Made by a program: the position numbers and the translations under genes
Part shown: positions 38,701-49,550 of the stretch, one piece after another
Numbering within the stretch: position 1 is the first letter of the stretch
How the letters are laid out: every line of letters begins with the position of its first letter
The notes under the pieces: generated by a model
Databases searched by the model: none
The model's input: the letters and a program-made list of their open reading frames with translations, nothing else
Told to the model about the DNA's origin: nothing
Assembly (NCBI GenBank): GCA_003116995.1
Contig: BDSL01000016.1
Coordinates: 1-64,000 of the forward strand
Length of the DNA stretch: 64,000 nucleotides
Direction of reading: 5' to 3'
Source: Yamagishiella unicocca
Lineage: Eukaryota; Chlorophyta; Chlorophyceae; Chlamydomonadales; Volvocaceae

Positions 38701-41267
38701 CGGGCCAACACACATCACCGCCGCCTGCACTGACTGACTGACTACCGCCCGGCCGGCTCAACCTCCCAGACAGCCGTCCGCTCCCACCACCGCCCGAGCA
38801 GCGCACCTCCTGCGCCAACGCCTCCTTCTCCCTCGCCGCATTCGCAGCCGCCTTCTGCAGCTCCCGCCGCAGCGATGCAGCCACCTGATGCAAGGAACAT
38901 TGGGCCGTTTTTTGCGGGCGGGTGAGGACGGAGGCAACTCTGTCCCGGGCGCCGACCCGCGGGTCCGCCACCTCGTCACAGCCCATCCTGGCGTGTGTCC
39001 AGTCCCAAGCGTGTGTACCGAAGTGTTTCCTAAACAGCTTTATTTTCCAGTTCCGACACACGGGTCGCTTCTCATACCCACCCATCCCTCCCCACACACG
39101 CGATTCCCACCTGGCGCTGCTGCTCGAGCTCCCCCGTGAGCACCACCTCCGCGCGGCTGGGCGCTGCACACGAGAACAATGGGGGCAGCAGGCTCAGAAG
39201 GCACACTCAGCGTCTGCCGCGGTAGTAGCCGACACGGCGGACCCGTGGATGAGAACCCAAGCGACTCCTCATCCGCACACTGAGCTGTCTGTCCCTCGCT
39301 GAGCTGTCCTGTCCCTCGCTGAGCTGTCTGTCCTTAGCTGAGATGTCTGTCCCTCGCTGAGCTGTCGGTCCCTCGCTGAGGCCCTAGCTCCTTCAAGGAA
39401 TGCGCATGGACCGGTCTCCACTCACGCCACCTCACCACGCACCCCCATCACCTCCTGTGCCCCGCCCCCTCTGCGCCCCTTTGGAAACTAGTAGCTGAAC
39501 TCAGTAAAGCTACGTTCGTCTCCTTTGGAGTGCCCTGATGTGGGTTGTGCTTCCGCATCCCACACATGCCCACACACTCACCATTCGCGCACCCACAGCC
39601 CCCCTGGGCTCTGCCTGCGCCCGCCAGCTCCGCCCTGCTGTCCGCCAGCTGCTGCTTGAGGGTCTCGTTGGCCACCTGCAGCTGGCTCAACTCGGTGAGG
39701 CCGCGCTCCTGCGCCAGCGCACGGAACCACTTCCTTCACTCAACACCTCCAATAACTACCAAAATCCCCGCCCCTAATGCCGGCACGGTGGTAGTTACGA
39801 TACCCATAACTACTCCTTTGGGTCCAGTTGGTAGGAAGTACGGCGGACTGGCGGTTGGGGCAACCGCCGCCCACAAGCGTCGCACCTGTCCGCGCTGGAC
39901 CTCCGAGCCAGGCAGTAACCGCCCGGCAGCAGCAGCAGCAGCAGCCGCTTCCGCTCGCTCCCGCTCCTGCACCACCGCGGCACCCAGTTCGGCGACATGC
40001 CTCTGCAGCCGCGTGTTCCTGCGAAGACGCGGGTGGTGGCGGAGACGCGGGTGATGGCGGAGGCATTGCGCGAGGCATCAGCGCGTTACGCACGGCCTCT
40101 TGCACCGTCAACCTGCACGCGCGCTTCATCCAGCACCTTGCAATGGCCAGAGGCTTTCAGTAGCCCACAGGCGGCTACTGCTGCCCCACTCGGGCGCCCC
40201 CCCCGCCGCCCCCAGCCGCTCACTCCTGCCGCAGGAACTCCAGCTCCCGCTCCAGCTGCTGAAGCCGCTGCTGCTCCCCTGCGTCGGGCCCGGGCTGCTG
40301 CTGATGTGGCAGGGCCTTGAGCCGGGCACGTCCCGCCTGTGGTGGCGGCGGCGGAGGTGACCGGCTGTGCGGTCCCGCGCGCTGCCGCTGCGGCGCCCCA
40401 GCTGCGGCCCGGTCCCGCTCCCCGGGTTGCCGGGAGGAGCGGCCCAGGCCCCATGAGCCGCCAGCCTGTGACCGAAGCAAGGGGAACGGGCAGCAATCGT
40501 GCGTGCGTGAATGGGTACACAAGCAGCAGGACGACGCCGCAGACAGGGGAGGCGGGTGAGGGCGGCGTCACTCCTTGCCCAGCTCTCTTACCCTGGCCGC
40601 TGCTGCATCGGCTTCGCCCTGGTCCGCTGCCGCCCCGCCTGCCACATCTGAGGGGCGTGCAACAGAGCGGCATACGTGTTGCTTAGGGCTCGAGCGCTCG
40701 GGACGCAGATGCATACCGCTTGGGTTCGACTGGCCCAGGCCACCGCCGCGATCCTATCATGCTGGCGTGCCCGTAGCCCGGCTGGTCAAAGCCACCGCGC
40801 TTCGTGGGTTGCGGCTGCCCGTTCGTATTCTACCGTAGGTCCCCTCATGGGCCCCGGCAGCCCTGCTGATCAACATGGCTGCAATGTGAACCAACATGGC
40901 TGGCACTCAAGGATGCGAAATAAGCCCTCCAGCGCCACGGGCCAACCCTCGACCCTGGCGTACCGCTGGCTCCGTCGTGCTCATCGCGGCCTTCATCGCC
41001 GACACCGTTGCCCTCCGCACCAGCCGCAACTGCCTCTAACACCACCTGCAGCTGCTCTAATAGCGCTGAGAAATGGAGCGGGTCGAGCTTGCCCTCCTCA
41101 TAGCTGTCCAAAGCCCGAGAGACCCCGTTGAGCAGCGCCTGCTTGGATTCCTGAGGGCGGGTAGCGAGCAAAGCACAGCTGAAGCCGGGGTGCCTACCAG
41201 AGGCTGCTACATGATACCTATTAATCAACATTTTAATGGTAAGCCTTGCCTCGCTAGCAAGCGCCAT
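32729..41267 (-). CDS. Large coiled-coil protein with 11-residue repeats, 22 exons
   Basis: Exons, high to low: 41267-41211, 41150-40964, 40647-40592, 40465-40224, 40018-39886, 39708-39582, 39163-39111, 38884-38807, 38635-38540, 38290-38018, 37742-37653, 37109-36990, 36533-36474, 36228-36106, 35920-35510, 35439-35380, 35100-35002, 34693-34606, 34330-34224, 33918-33767, 33641-33479, 33139-32729. Every junction keeps frame, giving 1,061 residues. After a short N-terminal ESKQALLNGVSRALDSYEEG block and a disordered Pro/Arg stretch, most of the protein is predicted coiled coil (for example QQLERELEFLRQE, LQQQLAAARSSLEQRSLLLE). Exon 15 encodes eleven tandem 11-residue repeats. The tail has poly-Gln followed by an acidic segment and an RGRGGRG stretch. 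The layout suggests a structural protein of cytoskeleton, basal body or axoneme (inference). The intron after exon 9 has a GC donor. Exon 1 and the last acceptor are the least certain. Confidence 0.85.
35510..35872 (-). repeat. Eleven 33-bp units encoding an 11-residue (hendecad) repeat
   Basis: Exactly 363 bp at the 3' end of exon 15 of the coiled-coil gene. Each unit encodes a variant of VEQARREGERA, from VADAKRVAELA to LKQQAAEAESQ. Ala at positions 4 and 11 and a hydrophobic at position 1 recur, a pattern expected for a right-handed or straight 11-residue coiled coil rather than a heptad one. Confidence 0.95.
36550..36652. repeat. Tandem repeat with CAAACGGCACAAGCCACAAA
   Basis: Two full and one partial copy of a roughly 37-bp unit, in the intron next to exon 13 of the coiled-coil gene. 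On the minus strand it shows as an LWLVPFGC-like antisense frame; not coding. Confidence 0.85.
36804..36866 (-). repeat. Short interspersed intronic repeat, family 1 (inverted)
   Basis: Inverse of the elements at 20591 and 38296, with CAAAACCCGTGAACGAAG and ACATACGTTTGGAGGTGCAT on the minus strand, so it is in the sense orientation of its host gene. Confidence 0.8.
36870..37034. repeat. Partial exon duplication split by a shared 45-bp block
   Basis: The last ~45 bp of coiled-coil exon 12 and its splice donor (36979-37034) are repeated almost exactly at 36870-36924. The ~55 bp between them contains CAGTCGAGTTACTGG and TTTTATTGTAAC, a block also present at 27124-27165 in SNW intron 1. Confidence 0.85.
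37347..37525. repeat. 18-bp minisatellite, ten copies
   Basis: Ten near-perfect GGCAGCTCAGAGGAGGCG units in the intron between coiled-coil exons 11 and 12. The plus strand is open through it (SSEEAG repeats), but it lacks a gene context. Confidence 0.95.
38296..38356 (+). repeat. Short interspersed intronic repeat, family 1
   Basis: Best-preserved copy: GGTTGCAAGGAAAACCC, then CGAAGGAAAACCGTTTGG, then ACATACGTTTGGAGGCGCAT. It lies next to the acceptor of coiled-coil exon 10, antisense to that gene. Confidence 0.85.
39283..39384. repeat. Short tandem repeat with GAGCTGTCTGTCCCTCGCT
   Basis: About five copies of a 19-21-bp unit in the intron between coiled-coil exons 6 and 7. Confidence 0.85.
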
Positions 41268-41700
41268 GCTGCCTTGGTCACATCCGGGCCTGCGTTTGAC
41301 GACAGCTCAACTCCTAGCTACAAGTCCCCCTCCGGGGTAACACGTCGCAGCTGTCTGTAGAAAGAATCGGAATTGTATTATCTGTTTTGGAAAGCAAGCA
41401 GCACATCACCGGGTATGGGTTAACCTTTGAAGCGAATGGAAATGAATCGTACATATGTACTTCGCTCGAGTGTTAAGGCCAACTATCACGCCCCTGAAAG
41501 CTTACATACATATTAGCTTGTATTTTTTGTTTGCATAGATGTTATGCAGAGTCCTGGATGGGCAAGTAAAGCCGACGGGGCTAGCTGAAGTTTGTTCACG
41601 TAACGACTCGCTCAGAATTCAGGATGTTGCAACACTCCTGGTAATGTACTTTGCGCCAAGTTTCGCTTCTTAGTCGGCAAGCCGCGCATCGCGCTTGGCA
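41268..41700. promoter_or_regulatory. Bidirectional promoter region
   Basis: 433 bp of clearly lower-GC DNA between the start codons of the minus-strand coiled-coil gene and the plus-strand cyclic-nucleotide-binding-like gene. It contains TTTTAATG and TTGTATTTTTTG stretches but no unambiguous TATA box. The two genes probably share this region (inference). Confidence 0.65.
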
Positions 41701-44700
41701 ATGCGGCCGGACGCCAAGAATGTCCCAACAACGTGGTTCCTCGCTCAGCGCGCTTTGGCGTGCTCAAAGTAAGGCTCCTTGATTACTTTAGCCTGGCTTG
41801 GCTGTCACAATTCTTACCTACTGCTATAGTTTTGGTCCCTTACTCCGCATGTCCCGCCTTCCCGCGCTCGCAGGCCCCGTTGCAGAACCCTTGAGCAAAT
41901 AAATGAGATTACAGACTTACTAGTGCAACAGGTGGGATGGGGGCGCGGCTCCGCCCAGGAGTGTTTCTGCCGGCAACCGCTCTGTGCCTTGGCAGCGCTG
42001 CGTGTCCTTCAGCAAACCCGTCTCGTGCACTCTTGCTTTATGTTGTGATAGTGAGGAATGCCCTCCTTCGGCCCCCCCCTCTCTCCTCACCGCCAACGTC
42101 AACACCCGCCCCACTCCCTTACCCGTACACGCAGGCCGTGTTTAAGGGCGTCGGGCGCGCTGACCTCTTAGCGATAGCCTACTTCATTGGTGAGGGAATT
42201 GCAAGGGAAGGGGGAGGTCGGGACAGCATTGCACCTTTCCTGAAATCCGGATCACGCACTGGCAGTCGTACAGCCGGCTAGCTCCGCGCGGGCACCGCTC
42301 CCCCCCCCCACGTCACCCCATCGCGCCTCACCCCGCCCACCTCGCCACTGCCAGAGGCCAAGCACGCGGAGGCGGGCGAATGCGTCCTGAGCAAGGGGCA
42401 GCCCCTGGAGCAATGGTGCCTGCTGCTGGACGGCAACGTCCTGGTGACGCGCTACTCGTCGCAGCGCGGCTCGGAGCAGAGCACCAGCACCCTGGGACCG
42501 AACGACTCGTGGGGGGAGGCGGCGGTGCTGCACTCGTCGCACCCGAGGCGGAGCAGTATCACGGTGGTGACGGGGCAGCAGGTGGGTCGGGGGCCCGGAA
42601 GGGCACAGCCGAACAGGTGGTGACCGGGCAGCAGGTGAGGTGTTGGCGAGAAGACCCGGTTACACGATATAGGGTGGTGGTGGTGGGTGGTGGAGTCGGG
42701 GCCACAACTAAAGAGGTGGCGAGCCTGGTGACCGGGCAGCTGGTGGGGGATGGGGACCAGAGCCAAACCCGCCATGACTGCGCTCCGTGCCTTCCCTCCC
42801 TTCCCTCTCCCCTCTCCCCCCCACCTCCTGTCCCCTCTCCCCCCCACCTCCTGTCCCCTCTCCCCCCCACCTCTTGTCCCCTCTCCCCCGCACCGACCCA
42901 TGGGCGTCGGCGCCCAGGGCTGCATCAGCCTGCGGCTGCGCTACACGGACTTCGACGCCATCAACGACCCCCGCACCCCCCTGCAGCTGCTACCGCCCGA
43001 GGGCACGCAGGGGCCGCTGGCGGTGCCGGAGATCGTGAGTCCAGGGAGGGTATGAGGGGAAGCGCGCGGCGGCGGGAAGCCAACACTGGCCGGTCCTGAT
43101 CTAACCGACCCGCCGCCCTCCCACCCTCACTCCCCCCCTTCCAGACGCTGCCCCAGCGCCGGGCCGCGTCCCTCGCGCTTCTGTGCTGCTGCCTGCGCCG
43201 CCTGGTGGCCGCCCGGCCCCCCGACCAGCGCACCCCGGAAGAGGCTTCGGAGCTGGAGCCCTTCCTCGCGGCGCTGCCGGCCTACCGGACCTACCCCTCC
43301 GAGCTCGTCTCCGCCCTGGCATCCGCCTGCCGCTCCTCCAAGCTGGCGGCGGGCAGCCTCGTGTATGAGCACGGCACGCTGGCGGACGCGCAGGTCACGG
43401 TGTTGTGCGGGGAGGTGCAGCTGAGGCGCTTCGGGGGGCAGCCGGGCGGGGCACCCGCGGAGGACGCGGAGGGGGAGGCCGTGGTGGCGGGTGGGGCGCC
43501 CGGGGGGGCACCCCCGCCGGGTCGGTGGCGCCGTCGCCGCCGCCTGGCACACCCGGTCAGAAGCCGGGCACGCCGGCGCAGGAGGCGACGGATGCTTCGG
43601 GCGGGAGGCTGAGCATCCGGGCGAGGTTGAGAAGAGAGAGGGAGGGTGAGAGGGGCTGCGTGGGTTGGGGAGGCGGCGGGCTCGGGGGCGGTGGGCATGG
43701 GGGGGGGCTCCGCGCGATACTCTGCCGCACTGCGTCCGGTTCCTGCCCCGTGTCTGACCCCTGGCCCCATGCTCCCCCGCCCACACCCTCCTCCTCATGT
43801 GTCGCAATACACGCTTCCTCGCTGCCCACGCCCGCACCCACGCCCACACCCTGCTGGCCCCCTGCCGCCCCCAGCCCGCAAGATCATGCAGCGGCAGCTT
43901 GACGAGTACGTCTCCCGGATGGATGCCGCCGAGCACCTGGGCGGGGGGGCAGCCTCCTCGACCGCGCCCTCCAGCGCCGCGTCGTCGTCGCAGGGCTCGG
44001 CGGGGAGGGACGGCTCGGGTCCCGTGGACTGGACGCGGGTGTTCATGCAGAAGGTTAGCGGGGGTTGGGTTGCGAGGAAGACCCGTGGCTGCGAGGAAAA
44101 CGGGGGTTAGGGAGTCACGTGTGCTGGGTGGGGCCGCTGAAATGGAAGAAGGAGAAGAGCTGGGTGTGGGGGCCTGGACCCGGATCCTGCCCGCCGCCAC
44201 CTCTACGCCCTCGGCCGCCGCCTGTCACCGGGCCAAGTTCACACGGCTGGTGGAGCCGCGTGTTACGTCGGGTGCCCGCAGCAGCTGGAGACTGGTGCGG
44301 GGTCGTGGCACCCAACCCAATTCCCTCACCCACTCACCCACCCACTCACTCACTCCCCCCCACTCCCTCTCTTCCTCCCCCCACTCCCTCTCTTCCTCCC
44401 CCCCACTCCCTCTCTCTCCCCCCCACTCCCTCTCTTCCTCCCCCCACTCCCTCTCTCTCCCTCCCACTCCCTCTCTCTCCCCCCCACTCCCTCTCTCTCC
44501 CCCCACTCCCTCTCTTCCTCCCCCCACTCCCTCTCTCTCCCCCCACTCCCTCTCTTCCTCCCCCCACTCCCTCTCTCTCTCCCCCCCTCCCTCGCTTCCT
44601 CCCCCCCACTCCCTCTCTCTCTCCCCCACTCCCTCGCTTGCTCCCCCCCACTCCCTCTCTCCCCCCCCTCCCTCGCTTCCTCCCCCCCACTCCCTCTCTC

Positions 44701-45026
44701 TCTCCCCCCCTCCCTCGCTTGCTCCCCCCCACTCCCTCTCTCCCCCCCCCTCCCTCGCTTCCTCCCCCTCAGGCGATGCGCACCGCGGAGCCCGTGTGGA
44801 AGGCGCTGCACCCCGCGGACAACCAGCGCAGGCGGCGCCAGGCGGCAGGGGACGGCGGCTTCGACAACCCCCTGGACGAGGGACCCATCACTGGTGCGTA
44901 CCCACCTGCTGCTGGAAGGACACACACTCAGCATTTATAAAACACACATACTTAAAACACACATACACCTGCTACTGGGAGACACACACACACATACTTA
45001 AAACACACACACCTGCTGCTGGGAGA

Positions 45027-45091
<65 letters not shown>

Positions 45092-48000
45092 CTGCATACT
45101 TAAAACACACACACCTGCTCAGTCTCCTTCGCGGCTCAGCTCAGCATACTTAAAACACACCTGCTGCTGGGAAAACACCCACCCACATGCTGCTGGGAAA
45201 CAAAACACCCAACCCCACCTCCGTCACCCTAGCCCGCGCATCGCTGCCTCCCTCGCACATACCTACCCCGCGTGCCTTCGGGCCCACAGTCCGACCTACC
45301 TCCTTCCCCACCCGCCGTTGCCCCGCCCTCACCCACCCCATCCGCCCGTTTCTTCCACCATTCACGGGTTCTCCTCGCAACCCGCCGTCACCCACCCACC
45401 CGCCGTCACCGCCCTCGGTTTGTCGGCCGTGGATTCGCAGATTCTCTTATGAAACCCACCCACCCCACCCCACCCACGCAGAGGTGGCCCAGCTGCTGGG
45501 TCCCGCCGCCGCCAAGGCCTACTACCGAGGCCTGCAGAGCCAGGGCTACTCCGACACGGAGTCGCCCAACTCCCACCCGACCCGGCCCCACGAGGCCGGG
45601 GGCAGCGGCAGCGGCGCTGGGAGCGGCGGGGAGGGCACGGTGCGGGAGCGCTGGCGGCGCTGGGTCTTTACCGTGGAGGGTCCGGAGACGGAGCAGGAGC
45701 GCAACTTGCGGTCAGTCCCTGGGGGGGGAGGGCACCCGTTAGGTCGCTTGGCACGCAGCTTCGGCTGTGGTCTGTGATCCGACTGTGATCTGTGATCCGA
45801 CTGTGGTCTGTGATCCGACTGTGATCTGTGATCCGACTGTGATCTGTGATCCGACTGTGATCTGCGATCCAGCTATGATCTGGGATCCAGCTGTGATCTG
45901 CGATCCAGCTATGATCTGGGATCCAGCTGTGATCTGCGATCCAGCTGTGGTCTGTCGGCAGGCCTCACACCCCGAACTCGATAGTAGGTCGCCTGGCACG
46001 CAGCTTCGGCTGCAGTCCGCGATCCGCCGGATCAGTAACCGTCTGGTCTGTGTCGGGCCCCCTCGTTGCCGGTCGCAGGAGCATGGCCATGAAGGCGTCG
46101 CGCATCATCCGGGACAAGCACGCCCGGTCGCTCGGGTCGCACGGGTCGCGTTACGACGTGGACGAGATGGACGAGATGTACGGGCCGCAGGTCGCGACGC
46201 TGACCCGCGGGTCGCCCGTGGGGGAGCTGTCCACGGTGACCCTGCACGGCAGCATGCGGAAGGAGAGCGCAGTGGCGGGTGAGTGCGCAATGATAAAAAA
46301 TAAGAAAATAAAAAATAAACATTTGGTGCAAGCGTCTGCACCAAAGACCTGCCTCTTAGGGTTGCCTGGTTGCTATTTCTTTTGTCCTCCCTTCTAACAA
46401 GGGTAATGCGGCACGATACGGTACTCGCTCGCGCCGCCGCTCGCAGCCCCTGAAACCCTTACTAACCCCACTCGCAATAACCACTCGCAACCACCGCCGC
46501 GACCACCGCCACAACCACCGCCACCCCGGCAGGCCCTGGCGGCTGCGAGGTGCTGCTGGTGGACTGGGAGGCGTACCAGCAGGGCGTGTTGGCGGCCCGC
46601 AGCGGCCTGCTGGCGCGCTCCGCCGCTTTCCTTGGCGGCCTGCCCAAGGCGCGGCTGACTCAGCTGGCGGAGCTGTGCCTGTGCCTGTCAGTGGACACTG
46701 GCACGCTGCTGGCGAGGCAGGGCGGCGCGCTGGAGTCCCTGGTGGTGGTGCAGGTGGGTGGGTGGCATGTAGACCGGTTACACAAGGGGGGGGGGGCAGG
46801 TGGGTGGGTGGCATGTAGACCGGTTACACGAGGGGGGAGTTGCAGGTGGGGGGCTGCAGGTGGGCGGTGGTGGTGCGGGTGGGAGGGCGGGGGACAGGAA
46901 GGAGTGGTTAAGGCGTGGAAGGGGAAGCGCAGGGGAGGTGGGGGGTTGCGGCCTGGGGCGTGCGGGCGGCGGAGGAGGGGCGAATGATTGTTCCTCAGGG
47001 TGGGCGTTAGCCTGCCGCCTCTCCTCACCCCTCCCTGCGCCCCTAAACTCCTAAGGTATCACCCGACCCAACCCGACCCGCACAACCCGACCCTCACAAC
47101 CCGACCCTCGCACCCCACCGCAGCAAGGCGAGCTGCAGCTGATGCACGAGCCGAGCGCCGCCCTCCACACCCGCATCGCCACAGTCAAGGGCCACGCGGT
47201 CAGCCGCAGCCGCAACGGCCGCACCCACACGCTGCCGCTGCTGGCCACCCTCAGCCAGACGCACGCGCCGGGCCCCAGCCCCACCCCTTCCACCACCTCC
47301 GGCACCGCCACCCCAGTCCCGCCCTCCCTCTCCGCCCCGCCGGCTCCCGCGCTCAGCGGCCCCAGCAGCGGCGGCTCCCCAGCCGAAGTGACCATCCACG
47401 GTCTGCCGCTGGGTGAGATCAGCGTGGGCGGCATCCTGGGCGAAGGGATCATGGGGTCCGTCGTCGGCGCCGCTGGAGCCAACGGGCACAACTTGGACCC
47501 CGCCCACCCGAGCCACGCGCCGGGCAAGACGCACCCGCCCGCAACCGGAGCCGCAGCCGCAGCCGCAGCCGCGGCCGATGGGCACCACTACCAGAGTGCC
47601 GACCCACATCTCCCGTCGCCGCAGCATCCCGCCCCGCCGGCTGAAGGGCCCAAGTGGCCCGCGACGGTGCTTGCCGCGCGGGCGAGTGTACTGCTTGTAC
47701 TGCCGAAGAGCGTGCTGTACATGGCGGAGTTTGACGGCATGCGCGGGGAGCTCGTGCGGTACGCGGCGGAGCGTAAGGCCTGGCTGGCAAAGCGAGTGGA
47801 GGCGGCGTACCGGGAGGCGGCGGCGCCGCCGTCGACGCCGGCGGTCTTCGCCAACGGCGCGACGGCGCCGGCGGCGCCGCCGCCCGGCGGCGGCGCCATC
47901 CAGCAGCCACTGCCCTCGCTGCGCCGCTCCGTGCTCTCCGGCTCGTCTGCCGCCGCCGCCAACGGCGGCGCCCGCGTGTCAATCGACGGCGGCGCGGCCA

Positions 48001-49550
48001 GCAGCTTCGGCGAGAGTGGGCCCCGCCGCGCCGCCTCGGGCGACATCAGCGGCGCGCTGTCCGACGCCCCCTCTTCCGCCGCCGCCGCCGCCGCCGAGGC
48101 CGCCGCGGCGCCCTCCTCGCACACCCAATTCCCCATCTCCCGGCGCCGCTCCGTGGACCACTCGCAACGCTCCGCCAGCCCAGCTCCCCCCGCCGCAGCA
48201 GCAACCAGCGCGGCGATGACCATCAACGGTCCGCGTCCCGCCAGCAAGTGGGACTTCCTGGACGGCCCCACCACCACCGGCACCGCCTCCATTCCCACCA
48301 TCGAACCATCTGTGTCCATGTTCGGAGCGCCGGCGCCCGCAACCAGCAGCTTCACCCGCGCTCCGGTGCTGCCGCTGTCGCCTCTCGACTCGGGCGGCAG
48401 CTTCTCAGGGGGTCATGGCTCCATGCCGCTGAGGGGACCATCCGGCGGCGCCCTCAGGGCGTCGAAGGAGTCGGCGCCTGGGGGCATGAACGCCGTTGCG
48501 GCCGGAGGCGGACACTTGGACATGTCCGGCCTGACGCCCATGCAGCAGGCGCTGCTGGAGGTGGGACTGGACCCCAACCTGGCGTCGGAGGGGACCTCCT
48601 ATGGCGGCGGGGGCGAGGCGGGCGCGGCTCGCCGTAACACGGCCGTGGCGTCACTGCCCGCGCTGACAGCCTCCAGCGCCCCCTACATCCCGCCGCGCGT
48701 CACCACGTCCCAAAAGGGCGCCGCCGCCGCCGCCGCCGCCGCCGGCGGCGGCGGCGGCGGCGGCAGCCCTGCCGGCAGCGCTGACTTCGACGCGCAGCGG
48801 AGCCCCGGCGGCACGACGCCGTTCCGCTCGCCCAACGCCCTCACGCCCTCTACTCGGCGCTCGTGCGGCGGCAACCCCGCCAGCCTGCCGCCGGGGGTGC
48901 TGGCGTCAGCGGCGTCGCTCATGGATCAGGCCATCGGCGGCGGCGGCGGCGGTGGCGGCGCGCCGGCCAGCCCCAGCTCGGTGCCCAACTCCGGAGTCCC
49001 GCTGCCCGCCATGCAGCTGCCGGGGTCCCACAAGCGCGCCTCCTACTGCGGCACCAGTGGCCTCATGATGCGCCGTACGGACTTGGACGGTGTGGCCGCG
49101 CCGGGCAGCCCGAGGGGGGCGCCTCTGACGCAGGGCACGCAATCGCTGCCTCTGGGGGCGCGGGTCCCAGCGCTGCAGCCCTTAGACGGGATGGATGTGC
49201 CGTCATCGCCCGGACTCCACACCCGCAACGCCAGGGGCAGCCTCACGGGCGGCGGTATCACGCCGAGGATCTCAAGTATGGAGAACCTGTGGCAGCCCGC
49301 CGGTGGCCGGGCCAGTGTGTTCGGCGGGTCGAGGGGCGGGGGAGGCAGCGGCGTGTTCGGCGCGGGGCGCAGCGGCCAACGTGACGGGGCCGAGGGCGTG
49401 GTAGCGAGTGAGGCCGAGGCGGAGGAGGAGGCGTCGCTGGCTCGTTCGCTGGTGCCCAAGAACCAGGCGGGCATGTTTATGGTGCGGGAGGGGCTCTCCT
49501 CCACGCCCACCAAGCAGCCCGCAGTGCGCCGGATCGCTGGGTGCTTCTGA
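41701..49550 (+). CDS. Protein with three cyclic-nucleotide-binding-like domains and a long disordered tail
   Basis: Exons: 41701-41768, 41874-41931, 42135-42189, 42355-42581, 42918-43034, 43145-43645, 43875-44053, 44773-44893, 45482-45710, 46079-46278, 46533-46753, 47124-49550. About 1,467 residues if one base missing in the G7 run at 43502-43508 is allowed for; without it the frame stops at 43612. Module 1 (residues ~30-160): LEQINEITDLLVQQAVFKG, AGECVLSKGQPLEQWCLLLD, WGEAAVLHSSHPRRSSITV, the last at the phosphate-binding-cassette position. Module 2 starts with KLAAGSLVYEHGTLADAQV, is interrupted by ~270 residues, and resumes with VGELSTVTLHGSMRKESAV. Module 3: LAELCLCLSVDTGTLLARQ. No kinase domain or channel helices are seen, so it is a soluble candidate cAMP/cGMP-responsive scaffold (inference). 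The last exon is mostly Ala/Gly/Ser/Pro. Confidence 0.85.
44330..44770. repeat. C/T-rich minisatellite (CCCCCCACTCCCTCTCT)
   Basis: About 440 bp of 17-25-bp pyrimidine units, filling the 3' half of the intron before the exon at 44773. It ends in the acceptor CCCTCAG, so it may serve as a very long polypyrimidine tract; purine strand bias also favours triplex formation. Confidence 0.95.
45025..45088. repeat. (CA)n microsatellite
   Basis: About 30 uninterrupted CA dinucleotides in the intron before the exon at 45482, flanked by several dispersed ACTTAAAACACACA repeats. Confidence 0.98.
45416..45456 (+). repeat. Short interspersed intronic repeat, family 2
   Basis: GGCCGTGGATTCGCAG followed by ATTCTCTTATGAAA, ending about 25 bp before the acceptor at 45481. 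Confidence 0.8.
45768..45955. repeat. Tandem repeat with CTGTGATCTGTGATCCGA
   Basis: About ten copies of an 18-19-bp unit, changing gradually into CTGTGATCTGCGATCCAG-type units toward the right. Intronic. Confidence 0.95.
46751..46846. repeat. 48-bp tandem duplication at a splice donor
   Basis: Two copies of a unit beginning CAGGTGGGTGGGTGGCATGT and including ACCGGTTACAC. The first CAGGTGGGT is the donor of the exon ending at 46753; the duplication therefore copies the donor 48 bp downstream. Confidence 0.9.

Noticed and set aside
40765..40840. tRNA-like stretch (TAGCCCGGCTGG box and GTTCGTATTC box)
   Set aside because: The A-box has a mismatch, the T-stem does not pair and no acceptor stem closes. 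At most a decayed tRNA-derived repeat.
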